Numbered from the stretch's first letter, positions 39,242-47,950 are shown. The stretch: 64,000 bases of DNA from Sinorhizobium kostiense (GCF_017874595.1 NZ_JAGILA010000004.1:248001-312000); one strand, 5' to 3'. Numbers and translations are program-made. Notes: generated from the letters alone by a model not told the origin.

Positions 39242-40117
39242 CTATTTCGCCAGGTGGATCGTCACCCAGCCGTTTCGCCAGATCGTGCGCTCGTGCTTGA
39301 GGCGTTGGCCGTTATAGGCGGCCAGCACTTTCCAGCGCTGTTCCGCGAGGATTCCGGAGAGGATGACCGAGCCGCCGGGCGCGAGATTGGCCACGAGCTC
39401 GGGCGCCATCTTCATCAGCGGCCGCGCCAGGATATTGGCGACGATGAGATCGAAGGGGCCGCCCGCGCTGAAGGCTGTCGAGTGGAAGCCGGGTGCGGTT
39501 GCGAAGGTGAGGCCGCTGACGACACCGTTGCGGCGCGCATTCTCGGTGGCGACGCGGGTGGCGATCGGGTCGATGTCGGTCGCCAGCACGGGCACGTGCA
39601 GGAGCTTTCTGGCTGCGATCGCCAATACGCCGCTTCCGGTGCCGAGATCGAGGACGCTGCGGATGGCGCGCGTGCGTGCGACCGAGGCGAGCATCTCCAA
39701 GCAGCCCGCAGTCGTCCCATGATGACCGGTGCCGAAGGCTTGGCCTGCGTCGATTTCAATGGCGATCTCACCGGTTTTCACCTTGTCGCGATCATGGGAG
39801 CCATGCACGACGAAGCTGCCCGCGCGAACAGGGGCAAGACCTTCGAGCGACTTGGCGATCCAATCGATCTGCGGCAGGACTTCGCGGCCGATCGCCAGAT
39901 CGGTGAAATCCGCCTGAAGCGCTTCCTCGAGCCTTGCTCTGATGTCTGCTTCTTCCTCTGCCAACATGTAGACCGAGGCTTCCCAGATATCGCGCTTTTC
40001 GTCGATCTCCATGGTTGCGATCGCAAAGTCTTCCTCGCCGAAAACCCTGCTCATGACGTCGAGAACGGCTGCAGCCCGCTCCTCGGTGGTGGTGACGAAA
40101 AGGCGTATCTCGCTCAA
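39242..40117 (-). CDS. prmA: Ribosomal protein L11 methyltransferase
   Basis: A 291-aa SAM-dependent enzyme that trimethylates L11. The C-domain has the SAM loop VLDLGTGSGVLAIAA, and the catalytic-loop region is DLIVANILARPL; AFGTGHHGTT is the PrmA-specific string. I choose the TTG at 40117 as start (LSEIRLFVTTTEER) because AAGGAAAG lies at the right distance upstream and conserved sequence begins there. The ATG 19 codons further out starts a hydrophobic stretch (PSYLFVLAASAV) that does not fit this cytoplasmic family. Confidence 0.92.
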   Translation of the reverse strand: MSEIRLFVTTTEERAAAVLDVMSRVFGEEDFAIATMEIDEKRDIWEASVYMLAEEEADIRARLEEALQADFTDLAIGREVLPQIDWIAKSLEGLAPVRAGSFVVHGSHDRDKVKTGEIAIEIDAGQAFGTGHHGTTAGCLEMLASVARTRAIRSVLDLGTGSGVLAIAARKLLHVPVLATDIDPIATRVATENARRNGVVSGLTFATAPGFHSTAFSAGGPFDLIVANILARPLMKMAPELVANLAPGGSVILSGILAEQRWKVLAAYNGQRLKHERTIWRNGWVTIHLAK

Positions 40118-40211
40118 GGCTCTTTCCTTCGCTGTGACAGCGCTTGCGGCTAACACGAAAAGGTACGAAGGCAAAGTGCGACCGGCGCCTTGCCGATCGA
40201 AATGGCCGAAC

Positions 40212-40814
40212 TCAGCCCTTTATCAGGTTTTCGAGCTTCTTGACCGCGGTGTCCGGGTTCTCGCCGTAGGAAATGGTGCCACTGAATTGGCCCTTTTCGT
40301 CGAGCAGGAAGACCGAGGCAGTATGGTCCATCGTGTAGTCGCCATCCGGCTTCGTCTCGTCGGTCGGCACCTTCTTGTAATAGACGCGATAGCCCTTGAC
40401 CATTTCCAGGACCTTCTCCGGCGGGCCGGAGATTCCGGTGATGCGCTTGGCGACGTTGGACACGTATTGGCCAAGCACCTCCGGAGTATCGCGCTCGGGA
40501 TCGACCGTCACGAAATAGGCCTGGAGCCGATTACCCTCCGGATCGACCTTCTCGAGCCAACCATTGAGCTCGAACAACGTCGTCGGGCAAACCTCCGGGC
40601 AATGGGTAAAGCCGAAGAAAAGCGCGGTCGGCTTTCCGGTGAATGCCTGTTCGGTAATCGGCTGGCCGTCCTGGGCCACCAGCGTGAAGGGCACGCCGAA
40701 AGGGCCGGACGCAGCCTGCTGGCTCGATTGAGTCATGTCGTATGTGAGCCAACCGAGAACGGCCACCATCACCAGAATGGCCGCCCAAAGCACGATTCGT
40801 ATGGTTTTCATCAT
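40212..40814 (-). CDS. SCO1/SenC family copper chaperone
   Basis: A 200-aa membrane-anchored thioredoxin-fold protein that delivers copper to cytochrome c oxidase. The N-terminal membrane segment covers about 7-27, the metal site CPEVC gives Cys72 and Cys76 (in FTHCPEVCPTT), and the distant His is in YTMDHTASV (about 161). The protein therefore has all three copper ligands. Starts at 40820 (GTG), 40814 and 40811 (both ATG) lie together after GGTGG; I give 40814. No oxidase genes are nearby. Confidence 0.93.
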   Translation of the reverse strand: MMKTIRIVLWAAILVMVAVLGWLTYDMTQSSQQAASGPFGVPFTLVAQDGQPITEQAFTGKPTALFFGFTHCPEVCPTTLFELNGWLEKVDPEGNRLQAYFVTVDPERDTPEVLGQYVSNVAKRITGISGPPEKVLEMVKGYRVYYKKVPTDETKPDGDYTMDHTASVFLLDEKGQFSGTISYGENPDTAVKKLENLIKG

Positions 40815-40847
40815 TACCACCGGTTTGTAGCGAACCCGCCGTCACCC

Positions 40848-40955
40848 ACAGCGCCGCCGTGTCCGGTCAGACGCGCAAAAGGCCGCTGTAGCACTTTGAA
40901 TTGTTGCAGTCTTTGTCCTTGAACCGAGCTCGATCCAAGGAGACATGCGGTAGCG
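40848..40955 (+). repeat. RIME-type mosaic repeat, full copy
   Basis: CACAGCGCCGCCGTGTCCGG, then CAGACGCGCAAAAGGCCGC and GCTGTAGCACTTTGAATTG form module 1. CAGTCTTTGTCCTTGAACCG, CGATCCAAGGAGACATGCGG and TAGCG form module 2. It lies between the SCO1 gene and the small membrane protein gene, both on the minus strand. Confidence 0.8.
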
Positions 40956-41043
40956 TGACCTCTTGATAGCGCTTCGCCAGAGCGAGCGCAAAGGCACAAT
41001 TGCCGCAGCCGTTGCCGTGGAAGCGCCCGTCTCGCCCCTTTCT

Positions 41044-41202
41044 TCAGAAGCACCAGGACAGGCCAGCCTGAGCAAGCGAAAGGAAAATGTCGGCTCCGTG
41101 GGCGATCCAGCCCTGAAATGCGAGGAGGAAGACAAGTGCAAGCACACTCGCTCCGAGGGCGAGGAGGAGGGGCGGCACCTGCTTCTTCGTGACCATGCGC
41201 AT
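41044..41202 (-). CDS. Small single-span membrane protein, 52 aa
   Basis: The frame reads MRMVTKKQVPPLLLALGASV and continues with a hydrophobic stretch (LALVFLLAF), then QGWIAHGADIFLSLAQAG and LSWCF. It has a basic N-tail with a transmembrane helix at about 11-30 and an amphipathic C-half ending in Cys-Phe, a normal small membrane protein pattern. The ribosome site is weak at both ATGs (41202, 41196). It lies upstream of and in the same direction as the SCO1 gene, with a RIME copy between. Function unknown; I infer it is real from composition and topology. Confidence 0.55.
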   Translation of the reverse strand: MRMVTKKQVPPLLLALGASVLALVFLLAFQGWIAHGADIFLSLAQAGLSWCF

Positions 41203-41444
41203 GGACCGATCATATCATCGCCGCGCGGCAAGGAAAGGGGCGCCAGTCCTGTGATCAACGCGGCGGCTGGGGCCCGTGTTTTAGCAAACGATTAAGGTCT
41301 GTTTGCCAAACTCCGTCACTGCGGAGAAGTTCACCGCTTCCCTCTGACATGACGTCATCCGGTTTGACCGCCTCCGGCCTTCCGCATCGACCGAAACGGC
41401 GGACCATGCCCCGGCGGCAGGTCCATTCTACGGACTCTCCATCC

Positions 41445-43529
41445 ATGAACGCAGGCTCAACCACGAAGCGCAACCTCTCGGTCAGCAAGCGACTGGCAAC
41501 GCTTGCGGGCGCCGCATTGCTCGGTTTCGGCTCCGTGCTGGCGGTCGGCTGGTACCAGAACGGCCATTCGGAAGAGGCCCTCGAGAAGGCGCTCGTTGCG
41601 GAGCAGGGCATGAGAACGGCAGAGGCAGTGCGTTTTGCCGGCATCGAACTCGTTCTGATAGCGATGGATACGATCATCGACCGCGAAGAGCGCCGGATTC
41701 AGCCTGAACGCGTGGAGGGCATAAAGGCGGCGTTCGATCTCATCGACACGAACACGACCGAACTGGAAGCGCTGGCACGCATTCTCGGCAAGCCGCAGCT
41801 CCCTTCGACATTCGCGGCCGACCTTGCTGAAATACGCAAGGCCATCGATGTCGATCTGAAGCAGATGGTGGAAGCGGGCGCGCCCGCGGGCGATTTCGCT
41901 CGCATTGACGACGTGATCGACGCGGCCGGCGAGCGCATGAATGCAGTCCTATCCGAATTGACCGAAGCTGCCGCAGACCTCGCGGCTGAGCGAATTGCCG
42001 AAGCGCGTGCGGCGTCGAGGCACGCGCTCGCACTGCAGGCGATCGCCGGCTTGCTGGCGATAGGCAGCATGCTCGCATTGATCTGGGTCCATGGCGGCGT
42101 GCTTCGCCGGGGCATTCTCGGCTTGCGTGACAGCATGCAGCGCATCCAGTCGGGCGAGCTCACGACAGCCGTGCCGGCACTGGAGCGGGGCGATGAAATC
42201 GGCGAGATGGCGCGCTCGGTCGATGTTTTCCGGACAGCGGCAATCGAGAAGCTATCCCTCGAGCAGTCCGCCGTCGCCGACCGTGAGCAACTGGAGCGGG
42301 AGCGCGAACGTCGGGGAGCCGAGCGCGAAGAGGCGGTTGCCCGCATCCGGATTGCTGTCGATGCCCTCGGACGGGCGCTCAACCAACTCGCCGACGGCAA
42401 TCTTGCTGTCGCCATCCGCGAACCTTTCGAAGAGGATCTCGATACGCTTCGCCGCGATTTCAACAATGCGGTCGAGCGGCTCAGTCATGCGCTTTCCATG
42501 GTGAAGGAGAATACCGTCTCGATCGAAGCCAATGGCCGGCAGATGCGCAGCGCCGCCGACGACCTGGCGCGGCGGACGGAGAGACAGGCGGCGTCATTGG
42601 AGCAGACTTCCGCGGCGCTGGAGGAAATCACTGCCACGGTGAAGACGGCGACGGAGCGTGCCGAAGAGGCAAGCCACATGGTGGGCGAGACGCGCGTGAA
42701 TGCGGAGGAATCCGGCCGCATCGTCGGCGAGGCGATCGCCGCCATGGCGCGCATAGAGGGTGCTTCGAACGAGATCGGCAAGATCATCAACGTCATCGAC
42801 GAGATCGCCTTCCAAACCAATCTGCTGGCGCTCAACGCCGGCGTCGAAGCGGCGCGGGCCGGTGAGGCGGGCAAGGGCTTTGCCGTCGTCGCCCAGGAGG
42901 TGCGCGAGCTTGCTCAGCGGGCTGCCGGCGCCGCAAAGGATATCAAGGCGCTGGTGACCCGCTCCGGCAACGAAGTGGGAACCGGTGTAAAGCTGGTCCA
43001 GGCGACCGGTGACGCGCTCGGTCGCATCGGTGCCAATGTCGCGCGCATCAACGAGCACATGGCTTCGATCGTCGTGGCGGCGCGCGAGCAGTCGACGGGC
43101 CTCCACGAGATCAACACGGCAGTCAGCCAGCTTGATCAGATGACGCAGCAGAACGCCGCGATGGTCGAAGAGACCAACGCCGCGAGCCACACGCTTGCGC
43201 AGGATACCGAGAAGCTAAGCGGCCTCGTAGGCCAGTTCCGCCACGGCGAGTTCCGGGAAGACCGGCTGCGGGCGACCGCTCCCGCGGCCATTTCAGCGCC
43301 GCCCGCCGTCCACTCGGGCGTGCCGAAAGCGGAAGCCCCCGCCCGGCCAATCGCGGGTGCATCCGCAAAGCCGGGGACGCCGCGCAAGCCGGCGCCCGTG
43401 CAGGCATCCACCCGTCCAGCTCCATCCCCCGCCAAGGCTCTCATGGGCAAATTGGCGGGCGCATTCGGCAACACATCGGCCTCCGCACACTCCGTTTCGG
43501 CGTCCGGTGAAAATTGGGAAGAGTTCTGA
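41445..43529 (+). CDS. Methyl-accepting chemotaxis protein
   Basis: A transmembrane chemoreceptor of 694 aa. TM1 is about 18-37, the periplasmic four-helix-like sensor about 40-190, TM2 about 193-215, then HAMP and the cytoplasmic signalling bundle. The hairpin tip (IDEIAFQTNLLALNAGVEAA, then RAGEAGKGFAVVA) is at about 452-485. The last five residues are NWEEF, matching the C-terminal tether for CheR/CheB, after a Pro/Ala-rich flexible linker. The start is uncertain: ATGs at 41349, 41406 and 41445 all lack good ribosome sites. The cheW 2 bases downstream resembles the S. meliloti mcpW-cheW2 pair as I recall it. Confidence 0.93.
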   Translation: MNAGSTTKRNLSVSKRLATLAGAALLGFGSVLAVGWYQNGHSEEALEKALVAEQGMRTAEAVRFAGIELVLIAMDTIIDREERRIQPERVEGIKAAFDLIDTNTTELEALARILGKPQLPSTFAADLAEIRKAIDVDLKQMVEAGAPAGDFARIDDVIDAAGERMNAVLSELTEAAADLAAERIAEARAASRHALALQAIAGLLAIGSMLALIWVHGGVLRRGILGLRDSMQRIQSGELTTAVPALERGDEIGEMARSVDVFRTAAIEKLSLEQSAVADREQLERERERRGAEREEAVARIRIAVDALGRALNQLADGNLAVAIREPFEEDLDTLRRDFNNAVERLSHALSMVKENTVSIEANGRQMRSAADDLARRTERQAASLEQTSAALEEITATVKTATERAEEASHMVGETRVNAEESGRIVGEAIAAMARIEGASNEIGKIINVIDEIAFQTNLLALNAGVEAARAGEAGKGFAVVAQEVRELAQRAAGAAKDIKALVTRSGNEVGTGVKLVQATGDALGRIGANVARINEHMASIVVAAREQSTGLHEINTAVSQLDQMTQQNAAMVEETNAASHTLAQDTEKLSGLVGQFRHGEFREDRLRATAPAAISAPPAVHSGVPKAEAPARPIAGASAKPGTPRKPAPVQASTRPAPSPAKALMGKLAGAFGNTSASAHSVSASGENWEEF

Positions 43530-43531
43530 CC

Positions 43532-43996
43532 ATGAGCAACGCAATCAAGCAGTCCGGCGCCTATCTCGAAATCGTCTCCTTCCACCTGGGAGATCAGGAA
43601 TTCTGTATCGACATCATGGCCATCCGTGAAATTCGCGGCTGGGCACCGGTGACGCCCATGCCGCACACACCGCCCTATGTGCTCGGTCTCATCAACCTGC
43701 GCGGCGCGGTGATCCCGGTCATCGACATGGCGTCCCGCCTCGGCATGAAGATGACCGAACCGTCGGAGCGTGCGGCGATCATCGTCACCGATATCAACGG
43801 CAAGCTCGTCGGCCTTCTCGTCGAACAGGTCTCGGACATGATGACGATCCGCGGCGAGGACCTGCAGCCGCCGCCGGAAATCATTCCTGAGGCACAGCGC
43901 GCTTTCTGCCGCGGCATAGTTGCGCTCGAGAAGTCGATGGTTTGTTTCCTCAATCTCGACACCGTCATCGCCGACGAGCTCGCACAGGCAGCGTAA
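43532..43996 (+). CDS. cheW: Chemotaxis coupling protein CheW
   Basis: A 154-aa SH3-like adaptor linking receptors to the CheA kinase. Family strings are FCIDIMAIREIRGW (about 24-37), LGLINLRGAVIPVID and the C-terminal FLNLDTVI. The ATG at 43532 (MSNAIKQ) is preferred; it begins two bases after the receptor stop, with GGGAAGAG inside the end of that gene. This is a receptor-coupled CheW outside a full che operon, since no cheA, cheY, cheR or cheB is in the window. Confidence 0.95.
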   Translation: MSNAIKQSGAYLEIVSFHLGDQEFCIDIMAIREIRGWAPVTPMPHTPPYVLGLINLRGAVIPVIDMASRLGMKMTEPSERAAIIVTDINGKLVGLLVEQVSDMMTIRGEDLQPPPEIIPEAQRAFCRGIVALEKSMVCFLNLDTVIADELAQAA

Positions 43997-44205
43997 GCTC
44001 TCGCGGCTCTGCCGCTTTTTGTGGCGCACGGGGGGCGGGAATTCGGTCGTGATCGCCCTCGTCGCCGGCTCGCTCTTTCGCTCGCAAGCTGTTTGCCCAA
44101 TCCGCATCACAATCGCGCGAGGCGAAGCGGTCATACATCGACCTACAAGGAACGGTCGCCGTGAAAAAGGCGTTTACCCTGTCGAACGAAGATAGGAGTG
44201 ATGCC

Positions 44206-44544
44206 ATGCGAGCTATAGTGAAAACAGCATTTGCAGCGCTTGCGCTCTCCTCCGCTGTAGCCGGAGTGGCGCTTGCCGAAGGGACCATGGTGGTGCCAGT
44301 CGCGCCGAGCGCGGGCCCCTATTATATCGATGGCATGCCAGCGGGAAGCGTTTACGTCGACCCGGCTCCGACCGGCAGCGTCTACGTGGATCCCATGCCG
44401 ACTGGAAGCATCTATGTCGCCCCGGCGCCGAGGCGCATCTATCTCACTCCCTCTGAATTCCGCGAGCGGCAGAGGAACGAGTATCACAGTGGCGGTGAGG
44501 GCGACTATTACCAGGGTCTTACCCCGCCGGCACCGGTGCCTTGA
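44206..44544 (+). CDS. Small secreted protein with YVDP repeats and GGEGDYY tail
   Basis: A 112-aa protein with a signal peptide (about 1-24, ending SAVAGVALAEG). The mature part has three tandem degenerate 12-residue repeats (GSVYVDPAPT, GSVYVDPMPT, GSIYVAPAP), then a charged linker and the tail HSGGEGDYYQGLTPPAPVP. The tail is shared with the next gene, 302 bases downstream. The ATG at 44206 has AGGAG seven bases upstream. I recognise no named family; a role in the envelope is inferred from export only. A probable terminator follows. Confidence 0.75.
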   Translation: MRAIVKTAFAALALSSAVAGVALAEGTMVVPVAPSAGPYYIDGMPAGSVYVDPAPTGSVYVDPMPTGSIYVAPAPRRIYLTPSEFRERQRNEYHSGGEGDYYQGLTPPAPVP

Positions 44545-44574
44545 TTGGTTGGAGGCCGATGATTTAACCCTTCG

Positions 44575-44607
44575 AAGGGGATCGTGTGACAAACGCGGTC
44601 CCCTTTG
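44575..44607 (+). terminator. Probable terminator between the two GGEGDYY genes
   Basis: AAGGGGATCG (44575-44584) pairs with CGGTCCCCTT, with one T-G wobble, across an 11-base loop, followed by TTGACG. The T-run is short. It would make the two related genes separate transcripts. The remaining 240 bases to the next start hold no gene that I can see. Confidence 0.5.
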
Positions 44608-44846
44608 ACGCGCCCCGCCCCCGCAATGTCGGCCAGCTGAAAGCCGCCCTGGGGAAGGGCAGCTGTCCCGTCAAGTTGAAACTCGCGCAATAGGCATCAC
44701 GGTTGCAGGAGCGATCGTGACGCGTCGTGACGATCGATCGCCAACAATGCTGTTATCTTGGTAACCGCAGCAGGCGTTGGGAGGACGTATGCTGTCGATC
44801 GCGGCATCCGTCGGAGACCGGATGCGAATAGTCAGGAGTTGACGCT

Positions 44847-45149
44847 ATGAAATCTTCGCTTAAGACGTCATTCGCCGCTTTTGTCCTCTCATCCGCACTT
44901 GCCGGAGTAGCGGCGCCGGCCCTTGCGGACAGCTATTACCAAGGCATCGATCAGAACAACCCCCCGGGCTCGCGGAGCCAGCGTCAGCGGGTTCTGCTCC
45001 CACGGATGAATGCACCGTCCAACGTCGACGTCATGCCCACCGGCAGCATCGATGGCCGCCGCGTGGTACCGGCGGACAGGCCCTATCGGGAAAGATATCA
45101 AGGAGGCGAGGGCGATTACTATCCCGGCATCGTTGCGCCGAGGCCCTAA
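44847..45149 (+). CDS. Small secreted protein with GGEGDYY tail, relative of the upstream gene
   Basis: A 100-aa protein with a signal peptide (about 1-27, SALAGVAAPALAD). The mature N-terminus SYYQGIDQNNPPG and the C-terminus YQGGEGDYYPGIVAPRP both carry a YYxGI element. One VMPTGSIDG string matches the repeat of the upstream protein (DPMPTGSIYV). The ATG at 44847 has AGGAG nine bases upstream. The two genes look like an old duplication in which this copy lost most repeats. Function unknown. Confidence 0.75.
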   Translation: MKSSLKTSFAAFVLSSALAGVAAPALADSYYQGIDQNNPPGSRSQRQRVLLPRMNAPSNVDVMPTGSIDGRRVVPADRPYRERYQGGEGDYYPGIVAPRP

Positions 45150-45285
45150 GGACCGGGCATCGGTCCAGGATCAGGGGCGATCGCCTCGGCCTCCCTCCGC
45201 GGGTCCGACTTTCGGCAATCGCCTCTGCCTGACGAATGCTGCTCCGGCCGAGGTGTTCCCATCAAGCAGGAAGGGCCGGCCGCGG

Positions 45286-45783
45286 TCATTCGGGCCGCCC
45301 GTTCTCCCATGTGACCGACTGGCCAAAGAGCGGGACCGTCGAGATCGACATCTTTGCGGAGCCCTCGGTCACCTGGCGCGAATGCGCCAGGTAGATCAGT
45401 GTGTCGTGGGCCTTGTCGTAGATGCGCGTCACCAGCAGGTCCTTCCAGATCAGCGACAATCCGGAGCGAAAGACCTCTTCCCCCTCCTTCGACAGATCGA
45501 TGTCGCCGATCGTAATCGGTCCCGTCTGCCTGCAGGCAATCGAATTGTTCGACGGGTCCTCGAACCAGTTGCCCTTCTTCAGCCGATCGATGACGCTGCG
45601 GTCGAAATAGGTGACGTGGCAGGTCACTCCACCGACCTTCGGATCGCGCACCGCGTCGATCTTGATATCGTTGCCGATCCAATCGACGCCGACCTCACCG
45701 ACGGTTTCGGCGCGGGCAGGCAGGAAGGCCGCAGCCGCGAGGGCAAGGGCGGCCAGAAGCGATACGGGGATGTTGTGGGACAT
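45286..45783 (-). CDS. creA: CreA family periplasmic protein
   Basis: A 165-aa exported protein of the CreA family (unknown biochemical role). The signal peptide covers about 1-25 (ending FLPARAE); the family core includes EVGVDWIGNDIKIDAV, DPKVGGVTCHVTYFDR and YLAHSRQVTEGSAKMSIS. Two Cys in the mature part could form a disulfide. The ATG at 45783 has GGAGG seven bases upstream. It faces the preceding small protein gene convergently across 136 bases that include a GGACC/GGTCC hairpin. Confidence 0.9.
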   Translation of the reverse strand: MSHNIPVSLLAALALAAAAFLPARAETVGEVGVDWIGNDIKIDAVRDPKVGGVTCHVTYFDRSVIDRLKKGNWFEDPSNNSIACRQTGPITIGDIDLSKEGEEVFRSGLSLIWKDLLVTRIYDKAHDTLIYLAHSRQVTEGSAKMSISTVPLFGQSVTWENGRPE

Positions 45784-45875
45784 GGATAGCCTCCGGTGAC
45801 GAGCACTGATCCACATAGGTCGCCGGGGCGGCGATGCCAAGACGTCGCCCTGCCGTTGCGGATTCGATGGACATT

Positions 45876-45980
45876 TTACAGCGCCGCGCGTCTTTTCGGA
45901 CGCAGAAAGGTCGCTGCAAGTCTTTGAAACTCCGCATCCAGCTTGCCGAACATCGGGTCCCGATTTTCGGACCGATGCGC
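45876..45980 (+). repeat. RIME-type mosaic repeat with fused CCGATTTTCGG module
   Basis: TTACAGCGCCGCGCGTCTTT, TCGGACGCAGAAAGGTCGC and TGCAAGTCTTTGAAAC form the first module. The second is not the usual CATGCAG one but CATCGGGTCCCGATTTTCGG and ACCGATGCG, related to the module at 36690-36713. This shows the mosaic nature of these elements. Confidence 0.7.
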
Positions 45981-45999
45981 TGGTCCAATCGACGTACTT

Positions 46000-47223
46000 T
46001 CACGCGCTCTCGCGCAAATGCTCCTGGCCGGGGACGTCCGCCTGCCGCAATTGGGCAGCGGCGGCCGCGAGCGCCCGGGCGCTGGCGTCGATGCGGCGCT
46101 GCCTCGCGACCGAGCAGCGGTCGCGGCCCTCCGCCTTGGACTCGTAAAGCGCCATGTCCGCTCGGATCATCACGTCCACGATCGTATCGGCCGGTTCGGC
46201 AGCGGCGATGCCGATGCTCACCGTCAGGCGAATGCGTTGGTGGGCCCGTCCGGCAGGCGCCTCCCGCACGACGCGACAGATCGCTTCGGCAAGCGAAGCC
46301 GCTTCTTCCTCCGTATGATCCGGCAGGACCACACCGAATTCTTCGCCGCCGATCCGGCCGAAGGCGCCCCGTCCATCGAGAAATGACGTGACGGTCCCGG
46401 CGAAATGCGCAAGCGCCATGTCGCCGCAGGCATGACCGTAGTGGTCGTTGATCTGCTTGAAATAGTCGAGGTCCAGGAGGAGGAAGGCAGCAGGCCGATC
46501 TGTGGAGAGACAGCGCGAGAAAATTCGCTCGCCCTCCTTGATCAGCGCTCCACGCGACAGCACGCCCGTCAGCTCGTCGCGCGCGAGTGCCGAGCTGAGG
46601 TCACCGATGGTGCGGTTCTGGAGCATGAGGACGGCGGCGAGGAAGAGCGAGGGCAGGGCGATGGTCTGCATGATTGCGAGGGCGAATTCAAAGGCGATGC
46701 CCGGCGAACCCCCGGATGGCATTCCCGACAAGGGCCCGAGGGAGTGGCTGAAGCCGGCGCAGGCGATCGTCAGTGCACCCATGGCGGTAAACCGGACCGC
46801 GGGCACGCTTGCCGCCTTGCGGTCGAGCTTCGCGAGGCCGACGACCAGGAGGCCAACGGCGCCGAGCCCGGCGAAGACGACGCCGCAGGCGCCGACATGG
46901 TCGTGACCGCCGATTGCGGTGACGATCCCGGCGGTACCGCCGGCAAGCGTGAGCGCCATCAACAAGGCAGGAGGCGCCGACAGGGCGAGGAAGCGCCTGA
47001 ACGCGAAGGAGATGAAGACGAAAGCCGTGATCAGCGCCGCGAAGCCGAGTACGGCTGCAAGCGGCATCCGTATCACCGCAGCAAATGCCACGAGGCCGAT
47101 CCCTGCTGCTGAGAGGGCGCAGGCGGCCGAGAATTCGCGAGCGCCGGCGGTGCGTTCGAAAGACATGAGGACCGGCAGCGTCGCCAGCAGCGCGACGACG
47201 GATACGGCGGGAAGAAAGTTCAT
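46000..47223 (-). CDS. Diguanylate cyclase with MASE-like membrane domain (GGDEF)
   Basis: A 407-aa protein. Residues about 1-215 hold six to seven hydrophobic helices, probably a membrane sensor. Residues about 235-395 are a GGDEF domain starting RDELTGVLSRGALI, with the active-site motif GGEEF (in GRIGGEEFGVV, about 288-292), so it should make cyclic di-GMP. The usual inhibitory I-site RxxD upstream of the motif reads DGRG here, so product inhibition is probably absent. It is monocistronic and divergent from the GNAT gene; the ribosome site is weak. Confidence 0.9.
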   Translation of the reverse strand: MNFLPAVSVVALLATLPVLMSFERTAGAREFSAACALSAAGIGLVAFAAVIRMPLAAVLGFAALITAFVFISFAFRRFLALSAPPALLMALTLAGGTAGIVTAIGGHDHVGACGVVFAGLGAVGLLVVGLAKLDRKAASVPAVRFTAMGALTIACAGFSHSLGPLSGMPSGGSPGIAFEFALAIMQTIALPSLFLAAVLMLQNRTIGDLSSALARDELTGVLSRGALIKEGERIFSRCLSTDRPAAFLLLDLDYFKQINDHYGHACGDMALAHFAGTVTSFLDGRGAFGRIGGEEFGVVLPDHTEEEAASLAEAICRVVREAPAGRAHQRIRLTVSIGIAAAEPADTIVDVMIRADMALYESKAEGRDRCSVARQRRIDASARALAAAAAQLRQADVPGQEHLRESA

Positions 47224-47488
47224 CTGCGAAACGACCTGTCGTGCTGAAAATGAATGTCGACCTGCATGTGCGGCGGATATTTGCGATCGATTCGTACCTG
47301 CCGCGTCTTAACGAAGATCGGCAAAATTCGCTGCAATTTTAGCGGCTGGCCCCGGTGACAGTGGATGCGCTGCGACAGGCGGTTCCGCTGCAAGGATGTG
47401 ATCATGGGCTCGCCGCTCCATGATGGACCGCGCCTGTTCGAGGGGTTATGCTGTCGCCCCCGCAACGGTGCCTCCGGTGGGTTCGACA

Positions 47489-47950
47489 ATGAGCGAAAAC
47501 GTCTCAATCCGCCCCGTCGTCAGGAGCGACTACGATCAGTGGCTGGTGCTTTGGGAGCACTACAACGCCTCGTACGGACGCGCGGGTGAAAGGGCGCTCG
47601 CTGCCGACATAACCCTCATGACCTGGTCGCGCTTCTTCGACGCCTATGAGCCGATGTATGCGCTTGTTGCCGAAAACCACGGCCGGCTTGTCGGGTTGAC
47701 GCACTACATCTTTCACCACAGCACCACGGCGATCCAGCCGAATTGCTATCTCCAGGACCTCTTCACCAGCGAGGCCGTACACGGCAGAGGAGTCGGCCAG
47801 GCCATGATCAATGGTGTCTTCGACGCCGCGCGGCGCGCCGGCACATCACGCGTCTACTGGCTGACGCATGAGTCGAACGCAAGCGCCATGCAGCTTTACG
47901 ACAAGCTGGCCGAGAAGTCGGGATTGATAATGTATCAGATGGTAATTTGA
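47489..47950 (+). CDS. GNAT family N-acetyltransferase
   Basis: A 153-aa acetyltransferase with the GNAT fold. Motif A, which binds acetyl-CoA, is LQDLFTSEAVHGRGVGQAMI (Q/RxxGxG/A form HGRGVG, about 102-107), and the C-terminal part WLTHESNASAMQLYDKLAEKSG is the usual motif B. The ATG at 47489 (MSENVSIRP) follows GGTGGG; the 23 extra codons upstream look non-coding. The substrate is unknown. It converges on uvrD with a 105-base gap. Confidence 0.88.
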   Translation: MSENVSIRPVVRSDYDQWLVLWEHYNASYGRAGERALAADITLMTWSRFFDAYEPMYALVAENHGRLVGLTHYIFHHSTTAIQPNCYLQDLFTSEAVHGRGVGQAMINGVFDAARRAGTSRVYWLTHESNASAMQLYDKLAEKSGLIMYQMVI

